Source: Chryseobacterium indologenes (GTDB taxonomy: Bacteria; Bacteroidota; Bacteroidia; Flavobacteriales; Weeksellaceae). Taken from it: DNA of 64,000 nucleotides. This document shows, one piece after another, positions 45,395 through 53,991 of the stretch. The translations under genes were made by a program, and so were the position numbers. The DNA lies in assembly GCA_002439165.1 (NCBI GenBank), contig DJTE01000046.1, positions 75,623 through 139,622 of the forward strand, in the 5' to 3' direction. Below the pieces are notes generated by a model. The model was not told the DNA's origin. It saw only the letters and a list, made by a program, of their open reading frames with translations, and did no database searches. Numbering within the stretch: position 1 is the first letter of the stretch; each line of letters opens with the position of its first letter.

Positions 45395-48300
45395 TTATTT
45401 TCTGATTTCTATTTTGTCTCCTTTGGTTCTGGCATTCATCTGAGGGGCATAATAGTTCTGCAAAGCGGCAAAACCGCTGGAGAAGCTTCCTGAAGCATTA
45501 CATACCAGATCATATTCAAATACATATTTACCTTTCGGCATGTAGTAAATATAAAAGTTGGTAGAGGCATCTTTAGTCGCCTGATAATACCCCAGATTAT
45601 TTTTGTACTGATAGCCTGAAAGCACATCCACCGGTTCAAGCCCGGCAGCCCTCATGTCTTTCAGGTGGATATACTGCATCGGACGATCTGTATTAAGGAT
45701 CATCCTCACGGTAATGCGGTCTCCTACGGTGAGCGGACTGCTGTCCGTAATTTTAACCAGCTCTTCGCCGTTTGCGGTCTTTATCTTTTTATAATATTCT
45801 CTTGTCATGGAAAGATAAGTTTCTGTGGATTTTATATTTTCCAGGTTCTCGTAATACTGCCAGAACAATCCACCTTGTGCAATTCCCGGGCCGGATTTTG
45901 TTACGGTGACCTCAGCCAGCTTTTTATCGACTTTATCAGAATGGATGGTCTGCTTCAGATAACCTGTTGTTTTGGTTTGCGGAATCACTTCTTTTCCGCC
46001 CCAGGTTGCAGTAGCTTTGTCCGCTTCCGGAGTTGTCCAGGATTTTCCGGAGTTCATCAGCGTATAAATAATTTCGGCGGTTGTTCTGGAATTTCCCCAT
46101 GAATTGGTTTCTTTCTGGGTAGCCAGCCAGACTTTGGATTCTTCAATGAAGTTAACATCTTCCGGTGTTACTTTACTGAATGCTTCTATGGCTCCGGCGT
46201 GATTTACAGCTTTAGATTCATACCAGCCCCAGTCGTTAAGGTTCTGCTTCCAGTAAGCACCCTGTGTCTCTGAAGAAACAGAGGTTTCTTTGAGGTATTT
46301 AATCAGCTTTTTAGAGGTATTTTTCAGCCCGTAACTGTCATAAATCAGCGCTGCTCTGTGAAGACCAAAGAAAGTGAAGTCTGTAATTTTAAATTTATCT
46401 GCACGGGTGATAATATTCTGTTTCAGACTGGCCCCTATTCCCTGCAGCGGATATTCTTTTTCCCAATAGCGTCTTGAATCCAGATAATCCAGCGCAAAAT
46501 TACTCCACGGGGTGTTTTCATTTTCTTTCCAGTGGTTTTCCAGTTCTCTGTCAATATAATGGATAAGAGCAGAAACCATATCCGCCTGTCCCGACTGATA
46601 CTGGTTTATTCCCCCTTTCAGCCATTCATTCATTTTTCCGAGATTTCTAAGGATATATAATGATGAAACGTATGAACTCCTAAATCCCGGCAGCCACGGG
46701 AATCCTCCGTCTCCGTTCTGGTACTGTAAAAGAAGTTTCCAGTCGCTGTTAATGGATGCTTTCATGGCATTGACTTCAAAAAGCCTTGAAATCCTGTTCA
46801 TGGTTTCCGTTTCAGACTGTGCATCCAGTACCCACGGGGTTTCTTCCAGCAGTACCTGCTTAAGTTCCTGGTTTTTCTCAAGATTACTTTTCAGGAGGTC
46901 TGCACTTTTATATTCATCGAAAACGGTTTTCATCCTGGGATTGGCTTTGAAGATCTCGGTTCCCACGATGTCTGCAAACCAGGTATTGAATATGGCATCA
47001 GAGGTGATATTGAGGTTCTGGCTCAGATCCGGCAGAGCAAAAAGGATTTCCCAAACCGGGTTTGTTTTCAGTTCAAGGGTATTGCTGATATTTTCAATGG
47101 TGGAAGAGGTATTATTTTTAAGGTTCTGAAGGGTAAATGTTTTGGTCTGGCCTTCTTTTACAAAGACAGGAACGGCATCGGTAACCATCATTCTGTTGGA
47201 GAGTACGGCCACCGGGATCTGTTCCCCATCTGAATATTCTCCTGCTTTCGCTACCACTTTGATGATGATGGATGTCGCTTTATTGAACGGTGTCTTAATT
47301 TTCCAGCTGACCACGGAATTTCCGGTATCTTTTACCTCGAAATCCTGTACTGAAGTGATTCCGAACAGCTTTGAAATATCTTCATTGGTTTCCGCGTTGA
47401 GGATCTGCAGGGAAGCTGCCCCGGACATGTTTCTGTCTGTAAGGTTGGAAATTTTCGTCTGGAAGTTCAGCTCATCTCCTTCTCTCAGGAATCGGGGATA
47501 ATTCGGATTCACAGACAGTTTTTTCCGGGTGATGATATCTTTTTCCAGAATAGCTGTTCTAAGATCTATGGTGTGGGCAAGGAACATCAGCTTCCATTTG
47601 GTAAGGGCTTCCGGTGTTGTAAATTCAAAGCTTACGTTTCCACTGGCATCGGTTTTCAGATTGGGGTAGAAAAATGCGGTTTCGTTAAGATTCTGACGGG
47701 CTTTTACCCCGTTCAGCTCTTCTTTATTTTTTTCTTCCTGTGCTGTGTCCTTTTTATCAGAGGCACGCATTTCATCATCACCGTCAAAGCGATCTTTTTC
47801 ACGGTCAGAACGGCTTGTCATCTCCATCACTGCATTCCGGTTAGGCGGGCAACCGTTATAAGAAGCTACTCCCGGAACGGTAGGACAGGCATCATTCATA
47901 TCATCAATTCCATCGCCATCCGTATCAGTAATCAACCCGTATTTTAACATCAGCTTAAAGAATACATCATCTTCAAACCAGTTAAATTTAGGAATATAAA
48001 CCCCTCTGGTCTCCAGATAATCTACTTTCTGATACCATTCCAGGGTTTGTGTCAGATTTCTGATATTATAATCCTGAATAGTATTTACGGGTCTGTAATA
48101 TTTTATAAAATTATAGGTATTGGGAACAAATTTATCCAAAGATTTATCATACATGTTGGCCAGCACTTCGGCAATCACTTTTTCGTTATTCTTTCCTGAG
48201 ATCTTAACGCTCCATTTTTCTTTTGAATCGGGCTCTACTTTATCCCTGAAAGTGGTCAGTTCAATTTTCAAAGGATCTTCTTCCTCTTTGATACTGATCT

Positions 48301-51292
48301 GCGCATATTGATTCTGTACATCATTATACTGAGCCAAGACAAACTGAACATTATATTTTGTAATATTTTTTTCACGGGAAACGGGGAAAGTGTACGCCAA
48401 TATTCCGTTGGTCAGTTTCTGTCTTTCCATTGTCTTTTTTCCCTGTCCGTCCTGAAAGTAGATATTTACAGATGCTCCGGGAATCGCAGAATAGGCATAA
48501 ACTACCACCTGAGAACCTCTCATCACCTTATCTTTCGGGCCTATAACTTTTAAAAACGGATACTGATTTCCCCCCAATTTCTTTTGGCTCCATACCTCAA
48601 AATCCTGTTCTGTTTTTATGGTGTCTCTGCCTTCAATATTATATACAAGAAGCCTGTAATCTCCGGGATCAAGTCTCCCTAAATTCAGTTCTTTATCATC
48701 TTTTGTTCCGTCTATAAGGGTTTTAAGGGCTTTCCAATTTTTACGGTTTTCAGACTGGTCATAACGGTCATGCGGGAATTTTTTCAGAAACTCTTTTCCG
48801 GACATTCCCGGGAGTGTCTGAACCTTATTTTCAAAATTGCTTCTCAGAACGCGTTCCGGCTGTTTCAGCTGAATAAGTTTTACCCTGTAACTTTTATTTA
48901 AGGATACATCGTTATAGTTGAAGGCTTTTACCTTTATCTTCAGCTCATCTTCTGCAAAAGTTTCTTTTATTTCATCGGTTTTTAAATAATGGGAAACTGA
49001 AGCCACTTTCACATCTGTTTCTGCGAACTGGGTTTCGCCATTGATGTCTGTTGCAGATGTTTTTATTTTATAGTTATGAACCTGTATCCCTTCCGTGTTT
49101 TCGTCTTTTTTAAGATCAATTTTAATAACGAATTCTCCTTTGTCATCCGTTTCCGCCTTTCCCAGAATTGAATTTTCATTGTTGTAACTCTCGTACGGAT
49201 ACCACCAGAAATACCTTTGACGGATATTCTCTTTTTTAATTTCATAATTAACGCTGGTATTACTCAATGGAATTCCGGAGAAAGTAACTGCTCTCCCTCT
49301 CAGCTCAATGGTTTCACCGTACTTATAATCTTTTTTAATGGTGTCAAAAGTGATCTCAAATTTGGGACGCTTATATTCTTCCACAGAAAAATATTTATAA
49401 TCATTAATATATCTTCCGTTATGATAAGCGTAGACTGCAAGCCTGAACTGCCCGTTCAGTCTATCTTTTGGCAGCACAAAGCTTCCGCTGTATGATCCAA
49501 ATGCGTTGGTACTGAACTTTTGGGTACTGACCACCTGGCTGTTGGCATCATACAAGGTTACCGTCTGTTCATTGTTTGTAACAACTTTTTCTATTGTTTT
49601 TTCTTCATCTGTAAAGGTGGATATGGCTTTAAAATAGACGGTCTGCCCTGGTCTGAAGATCTGCCTGTCCAGAAAAAGCTGGGTATGCGGATAATAATCC
49701 TTATAAGAACTTGAGAGATATGCTCCCTCTACCAAATTATAATCATTAGTTGCCGGATCATAGATCAGGTAACGGGAGGAACGATAATAGTCTGATTTTT
49801 CGGAAGGGAATCTGGCCAGATTATCCGTATCGATCATCAGCTGGGTTTCATCGATTCCGGAATAGTTTCTGAAATTAAATTTAAAAAGCCGGGTATTGGG
49901 TTTTAATTTTCCATTCGCACGGTCAACCAGAATATGGTCTTTTTTTTCATCATAAATAAGCATAGAAGAGGTGATAATAAACATGACTTTTGAGACCTCT
50001 TCTCCGTTGGTATACTCTCCGATATATATTCCTTTCGGGAGCCCTTTCATCTCAAGGGCTGTACTGTACCCGAGATAGTCTTTTTTATTGGGAAGTGTAA
50101 AGGTATCTGTTCTGAAAAGGGTTTTATCTATTTTTTTATATTCATCTTCCTGAATATACCTCCCGCCATAGCCTAAATATCCCAGTTGCTCCAGCTGGTT
50201 TTTCACATTATTGACCTGATAAATTTTAAGAATAAAACGGTCTGCATTTTTATGATCAGCAACCATCTGGAATGGTTTTCCGGGTTCATTATGAGTTTCA
50301 AGGAAAAGGGTAAGGGAAGCCGCTTTTATCTGGTTTTCCTGCCGGGTGATATTGCTCAGAAATTTTGAACCGGGATATTCTTTTTTTATTTTATCAATCA
50401 GCTCTACGGCCTGAATATACTTCGACTGACCGCTGAGTTCCCCCACTATATTTTTTACGATCAGAATCTTGTAATCTCCTTTTATGGGAGAATTCACCAG
50501 TACCATCTGTTTTTCCAGAAATTTTTCATCTTTTCTGATATTGTTTTCGTAGATCAGTTTCTGATGCTGGAAGTATAATTTAGAATTACCGGTATTAAAA
50601 TCAATCAGATTCTGATATAAAGCAGTAACAACAGCCTGATTCTCTTTTAATTCATCTTTGGTGAATATATCGCTGTTGTTCAGGAAATCAATATTTTTTT
50701 TAACCTTCCAGTCGTAAAGAGAGGGAAAGAACTGAAAATCGCGTTCATTTTCAAAGGCTTCTTTGTATTTCTCAATATGTATTTTCCGGAGTTTATCATC
50801 CACTGCGGTGAGTTCTGCGAGTCTCTTCAGGTAAAAGTTTTTGAAATCAAGCTTCGTCCAGGATTCTATTTCTGAAATATCTCCTTTCGCAACGTTTGTC
50901 CGGCTCAGAATCTCCCACTTTTTAAGGTTATAATAATTTTCAAAGAATTCTATTTCCAATACTTTGAAAAAAAGCAGGTCTTCATTTTTCAGTCTTTTTT
51001 CCATATTGCTGATCTTGGAAAAGAAAACGGAGGCGTAGTCGTTCTTCGGATCGTCGTGGGTGGCTTTGTATACTGCAAATTCGGCCTTCAGGGATCTGAT
51101 CATTTCCGTTGTATTATTCTCTTCCACGGCTTTATTCTGGATTTCAAGAATAAGGGGCAGGTTGGATTTGAACGTTCCGTCTTTATAGCTTTCTGCAATT
51201 TTCTTCCACTGTTCTTCATAAAACTTCTGTGCATGAAAAAATATGCACGAAAAACCCAAAAAGAGCAGAACACATTTGGAGATGATTTTCAT
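45395..51292 (-). CDS. Alpha-2-macroglobulin-like giant protein, thioester-less, with thrombospondin type 3 repeat
   Basis: 1965 residues, paralogue of the following gene over its whole length (for example WKKIAESYKDGTFKSNLPLI against WKKITDNGTRGAYKSNLPII). Signal peptide about 1-21. MG2 marker FLDRQIFRPGQTVYFKA near 535-552; A2M marker LNETAFFYPNLKTDASGNVS and EALTKWKLMFLAHTIDLRTA. The thioester site is lost here too: residues 1430-1433 read T-S-D-A. At 1123-1149, where the paralogue has the plug-like segment, there is a calcium-binding TSP3 repeat (DTDGDGIDDMNDACP, then NGCP), followed by an acidic, Lys/Asp-rich linker to about 1190. First gene of the operon; its start is only 18 bases from the start of the divergent UbiA-like gene. 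Confidence 0.9.
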   Translation of the reverse strand: MKIISKCVLLFLGFSCIFFHAQKFYEEQWKKIAESYKDGTFKSNLPLILEIQNKAVEENNTTEMIRSLKAEFAVYKATHDDPKNDYASVFFSKISNMEKRLKNEDLLFFKVLEIEFFENYYNLKKWEILSRTNVAKGDISEIESWTKLDFKNFYLKRLAELTAVDDKLRKIHIEKYKEAFENERDFQFFPSLYDWKVKKNIDFLNNSDIFTKDELKENQAVVTALYQNLIDFNTGNSKLYFQHQKLIYENNIRKDEKFLEKQMVLVNSPIKGDYKILIVKNIVGELSGQSKYIQAVELIDKIKKEYPGSKFLSNITRQENQIKAASLTLFLETHNEPGKPFQMVADHKNADRFILKIYQVNNVKNQLEQLGYLGYGGRYIQEDEYKKIDKTLFRTDTFTLPNKKDYLGYSTALEMKGLPKGIYIGEYTNGEEVSKVMFIITSSMLIYDEKKDHILVDRANGKLKPNTRLFKFNFRNYSGIDETQLMIDTDNLARFPSEKSDYYRSSRYLIYDPATNDYNLVEGAYLSSSYKDYYPHTQLFLDRQIFRPGQTVYFKAISTFTDEEKTIEKVVTNNEQTVTLYDANSQVVSTQKFSTNAFGSYSGSFVLPKDRLNGQFRLAVYAYHNGRYINDYKYFSVEEYKRPKFEITFDTIKKDYKYGETIELRGRAVTFSGIPLSNTSVNYEIKKENIRQRYFWWYPYESYNNENSILGKAETDDKGEFVIKIDLKKDENTEGIQVHNYKIKTSATDINGETQFAETDVKVASVSHYLKTDEIKETFAEDELKIKVKAFNYNDVSLNKSYRVKLIQLKQPERVLRSNFENKVQTLPGMSGKEFLKKFPHDRYDQSENRKNWKALKTLIDGTKDDKELNLGRLDPGDYRLLVYNIEGRDTIKTEQDFEVWSQKKLGGNQYPFLKVIGPKDKVMRGSQVVVYAYSAIPGASVNIYFQDGQGKKTMERQKLTNGILAYTFPVSREKNITKYNVQFVLAQYNDVQNQYAQISIKEEEDPLKIELTTFRDKVEPDSKEKWSVKISGKNNEKVIAEVLANMYDKSLDKFVPNTYNFIKYYRPVNTIQDYNIRNLTQTLEWYQKVDYLETRGVYIPKFNWFEDDVFFKLMLKYGLITDTDGDGIDDMNDACPTVPGVASYNGCPPNRNAVMEMTSRSDREKDRFDGDDEMRASDKKDTAQEEKNKEELNGVKARQNLNETAFFYPNLKTDASGNVSFEFTTPEALTKWKLMFLAHTIDLRTAILEKDIITRKKLSVNPNYPRFLREGDELNFQTKISNLTDRNMSGAASLQILNAETNEDISKLFGITSVQDFEVKDTGNSVVSWKIKTPFNKATSIIIKVVAKAGEYSDGEQIPVAVLSNRMMVTDAVPVFVKEGQTKTFTLQNLKNNTSSTIENISNTLELKTNPVWEILFALPDLSQNLNITSDAIFNTWFADIVGTEIFKANPRMKTVFDEYKSADLLKSNLEKNQELKQVLLEETPWVLDAQSETETMNRISRLFEVNAMKASINSDWKLLLQYQNGDGGFPWLPGFRSSYVSSLYILRNLGKMNEWLKGGINQYQSGQADMVSALIHYIDRELENHWKENENTPWSNFALDYLDSRRYWEKEYPLQGIGASLKQNIITRADKFKITDFTFFGLHRAALIYDSYGLKNTSKKLIKYLKETSVSSETQGAYWKQNLNDWGWYESKAVNHAGAIEAFSKVTPEDVNFIEESKVWLATQKETNSWGNSRTTAEIIYTLMNSGKSWTTPEADKATATWGGKEVIPQTKTTGYLKQTIHSDKVDKKLAEVTVTKSGPGIAQGGLFWQYYENLENIKSTETYLSMTREYYKKIKTANGEELVKITDSSPLTVGDRITVRMILNTDRPMQYIHLKDMRAAGLEPVDVLSGYQYKNNLGYYQATKDASTNFYIYYMPKGKYVFEYDLVCNASGSFSSGFAALQNYYAPQMNARTKGDKIEIRK

Positions 51293-51306
51293 AGGTATTA
51301 ATTTTG
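51275..51306 (+). promoter_or_regulatory. Promoter of the UbiA-recF operon
   Basis: TTTG (51275-51278), 20-base spacer, TAATTTTG (51299-51306): both Bacteroidota boxes at ideal spacing. The predicted start point (about 51310-51313) coincides with the ATG at 51311, so the message may be leaderless. Confidence 0.55.
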
Positions 51307-51310
51307 ATAA

Positions 51311-52066
51311 ATGAATGCTTTAAAAGTACTGAAAAAATACATTATAGACAGCCAGCTCTATGTTTCTCTGATGGGAACTCTTTTTGCAGTATTTTTTATG
51401 ATGGAGCAAAACACATTCCGTTTTCCGTCTGTGTTTCTGATCTTTATCACTTATTTCAGCGGTTATCTTTATACCAAATACCAGTATACCCGTTATTTCT
51501 TTAAAATTGTGGCATTAAATGCGATCACAGGGATTATCTGTGCTTTTCTGATCATCCATAATCATAATGAAATAAGGCTTCTGAAATGGTTTGTCATTGT
51601 TGTGCTGGGGCTGCTTTACAACAGTTTTTTCCTGGATGTTTATATCCGCAGAATTCCGCTTCTGAAGGTTTTTTATGTAGGGCTGGTATGGGCGCTGATG
51701 AATTGCTGGCTCACCCTTCCCGAATTCAGCGTGCCTATATTCCTGATCAGTTTCTTTTTTATAACGGCTCTGGTTCTTCCTTTTGATATCCGGGATATGG
51801 AGGTAGACACGGTAAAAACCTTTCCCCAGATAATCGGAGTTCAGAATACGAAGTATATTGCCTACGTCCTTGTATTTATCAGCTGTCTGATTGTGGTTTT
51901 TTACCTTAAACCTCTGTATGCAGGTGCATTTTTTCTATCGGGCGCTGTATCTTATTTTTTTATTTATTTTGCTGAAAATAAAAGAGATGACGCTTATTTT
52001 TCTTTCGGAGTGGAAACCTGTTCCGCACTTCCTTTTTTATTTTTACTAATAATGGAGTATTTTTGA
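51311..52066 (+). CDS. UbiA-like integral membrane protein with incomplete active site
   Basis: 251 residues, about eight membrane helices. UbiA-family prenyltransferases have two Asp-rich loops. The second is present: PFDIRDMEVDTVKTFPQIIG with D159, D162, D166, matching the DxxD(x)3D pattern before the conserved KTxP. The first (NDxxDxxxD) cannot be found; the corresponding loop reads GYLYTKYQYTRYFF near 51-64. So prenyltransferase activity is doubtful, although a divergent enzyme is not excluded. Position 3 nt before recF is typical for many Flavobacteriia, and it begins the operon. Confidence 0.75.
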   Translation: MNALKVLKKYIIDSQLYVSLMGTLFAVFFMMEQNTFRFPSVFLIFITYFSGYLYTKYQYTRYFFKIVALNAITGIICAFLIIHNHNEIRLLKWFVIVVLGLLYNSFFLDVYIRRIPLLKVFYVGLVWALMNCWLTLPEFSVPIFLISFFFITALVLPFDIRDMEVDTVKTFPQIIGVQNTKYIAYVLVFISCLIVVFYLKPLYAGAFFLSGAVSYFFIYFAENKRDDAYFSFGVETCSALPFLFLLIMEYF

Positions 52067-52069
52067 CGA

Positions 52070-53149
52070 ATGATTATCAGGAAACTTTCTCTTTACAATT
52101 TCAAAAACCATTCGGAGAAGAAATTTGAGTTCTCACCACAGATCAACTGTTTTGTAGGGAACAACGGTGCCGGAAAAACCAATATTCTGGATGCCCTGCA
52201 TTATCTGTCGGTAGGAAAAAGTTTTTTAGGCAATACAGATGCCAACAATATTAAACAGGAGGAAGATTTTTTTACCATCGATGCCGAGATTCTGAATGAA
52301 GAAAGTGAAGACATCATCAGAATTTCCCAGCCCAAAGAAGCTAAAAAGATCATTAAAAAGAATGATAAGAGCTATGACAGGCTTGCAGATCACATCGGAT
52401 ACCTGCCCAGCGTGATGATCTCCCCTTATGATTCCAATCTGATTTCTGATTCGGGGGAAAGCCGCAGAAAGTTTCTGGATTCTATGATCTCCCAGACCGA
52501 TTCGGGGTATCTTTTTGACCTGATCCAGTATCAGAAAACGGTGCAGCAGAGAAATGCCCTGCTTAAATATTTCGCCAAAAACAGAACCTGGGACAAAGAT
52601 TCACTGGAAATCTATGACGACCCGATCACCCGGCACGGAACTAAAATCTTTAAGAAAAGAAAGGAGTTTGTAGAACAGCTGAATCCTATTGTACAGAATT
52701 TTTACCAGATTATTTCGGGAGGAAAAGAAACCGTTTCGGTTATTTACGAATCCCATCTTCTTGAGAATTCATTTGAGGAGCTTTTAAAGGAAAGCCTTGA
52801 AAAAGACCGGATGCTTACCTATACCTCAAAAGGTGTTCACAAAGACGATCTTCTTTTTGAAATGGACGATGTTCTGATAAAAAAAATCGGTTCGCAGGGA
52901 CAGCAGAAATCTTTCCTTATTTCTCTGAAGCTGGCCCAGATGAGCCTGGTAAAAGAACTTACCAAAAAAACTCCCATTCTTTTGCTGGATGATATTTTTG
53001 ATAAGCTGGATGACACCAGGGTTTCCCAGTTAATAGAACTTGTTAATAAGGAAAGTTTCGGGCAGATTTTTATTACGGATACCCACAGGGAAAGAACGGA
53101 AAGTGTGGTGAAGAAAATTAATGAAGAAAGCATTATTTTTGAGATATGA
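52070..53149 (+). CDS. recF: DNA replication and repair protein RecF
   Basis: 359 residues, cytoplasmic SMC-like ATPase that works with RecO/RecR to load RecA on gaps. Walker A G30-N-N-G-A-G-K-T37; RecF N-terminus IIRKLSLYNFKNH; ABC signature region GSQGQQKSFLISLKLAQ near 275-291; Walker B LLLDDIFDKLD about 303-313; D-loop and IFITDTHRER near 330. Length normal. 3 nt after the UbiA-like gene, and its stop overlaps the next start by 4 nt. Confidence 0.96.
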   Translation: MIIRKLSLYNFKNHSEKKFEFSPQINCFVGNNGAGKTNILDALHYLSVGKSFLGNTDANNIKQEEDFFTIDAEILNEESEDIIRISQPKEAKKIIKKNDKSYDRLADHIGYLPSVMISPYDSNLISDSGESRRKFLDSMISQTDSGYLFDLIQYQKTVQQRNALLKYFAKNRTWDKDSLEIYDDPITRHGTKIFKKRKEFVEQLNPIVQNFYQIISGGKETVSVIYESHLLENSFEELLKESLEKDRMLTYTSKGVHKDDLLFEMDDVLIKKIGSQGQQKSFLISLKLAQMSLVKELTKKTPILLLDDIFDKLDDTRVSQLIELVNKESFGQIFITDTHRERTESVVKKINEESIIFEI

Positions 53150-53391
53150 CATCAAAAGTCTTCATCCTGATATTTTCAGTATTTTTTATATTTTCTTTTG
53201 GACAGAAGAAGAAGGCTGATAAGAATGATGAGATTTTTGCCCAATTCGAAATTTGTTTTGAATGTTCAGGAATTGAATCTTCTCCGAAGAAGATGCCGGA
53301 ACTTATCGAAACCTGCGAGTATCTTTATCCCGAACTGGAAACGTTTTTTAAAAGCAATGGATTAAGTACTGAATATTTAGAGAGAAAATAA
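53146..53391 (+). CDS. Small exported protein of unknown function
   Basis: 81 residues with a signal peptide MTSKVFILIFSVFFIFSFGQ; the mature part is acidic with two cysteines near each other (FEICFECSGI) and no recognised family. It overlaps recF by 4 nt and precedes the DUF721 gene by 1 nt, so translation coupling makes it a real gene. Function unknown. Confidence 0.7.
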   Translation: MTSKVFILIFSVFFIFSFGQKKKADKNDEIFAQFEICFECSGIESSPKKMPELIETCEYLYPELETFFKSNGLSTEYLERK

Positions 53392-53392
53392 T

Positions 53393-53686
53393 ATGAAGAA
53401 GAAAAAACGTGAATACCAGTCGTCGGAACTTGTGAAATCTTTTGCAAGGATCTATGGTTTTGAAGACAAGCTTGTAGCCTTTGAGATCAAAGATTTCCTG
53501 GAAGATTATCTGGACAAAAGTCTTTTCAGCGAAATCCGAAGCGTCAATATTGAAGAGAAATGCGTGGTGATTACAATAGCCTCTCCCCTGCTCAGGCATG
53601 ATTTTCAGATGAGAAAAAGTTTTTATCTGAAAAAGTTTCAGGATAAGTTTGGGGAGGAAAAGTTTAATGACCTTAAGATTTTATAG
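53393..53686 (+). CDS. DUF721 protein (DciA-like)
   Basis: 97 residues. DUF721/DciA-type domain of the family linked to loading of the replicative helicase: VKSFARIYGFEDKLVAFEIK, followed by the KH-like beta-alpha unit with VNIEEKCVVITIASPLLRHD and FQMRKSFYLKKFQDKFG. Location next to recF is a common arrangement for this family. Short form with only the core domain. DNA or helicase binding is family knowledge; not shown here. Confidence 0.83.
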   Translation: MKKKKREYQSSELVKSFARIYGFEDKLVAFEIKDFLEDYLDKSLFSEIRSVNIEEKCVVITIASPLLRHDFQMRKSFYLKKFQDKFGEEKFNDLKIL

Positions 53687-53991
53687 GATTTTTTTCCGGC
53701 AGATATTTTTACCAAATCCCGTAAATTGAGCATTACTGCGGTTATTTTACTCCCGAAGCCCGTACAGATAACCCTGATTTTTTTGTATCATGTATTGAAC
53801 CCGATGTTCAGAGCCTTCTGTAAATGAGTCCGGCCTATTCAGTACGCACTGCGTTCCAAACCGGAAAAACTTTGAAAAAAGCTTTTATATTATTAAGATG
53901 ATGTTCGCTAAATCCCTTCCCAGTTCAATTGTAAACCGACCGGCTAAAGTTTTTACGAACCGACTTGCCATAAAGAGCGAAAAGGTTAAGT
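53687..53991. other. Gap between convergent transcripts, nothing recognised
   Basis: About 305 bases between the recF operon (rightward) and the Gcr-type gene (leftward). No credible ORF or strong hairpin terminator was seen. The middle part (53750-53950) is less AT-rich than the other gaps and might be a gene remnant, but no protein similarity is recognised in any frame by eye. Confidence 0.4.

Noticed and set aside
39787..51301. Many plus-strand frames inside the macroglobulin genes, including one of 194 codons (43750-44334)
   Set aside because: Antisense shadows of long conserved genes, with Phe/Ser/Ile-rich composition and no domains.
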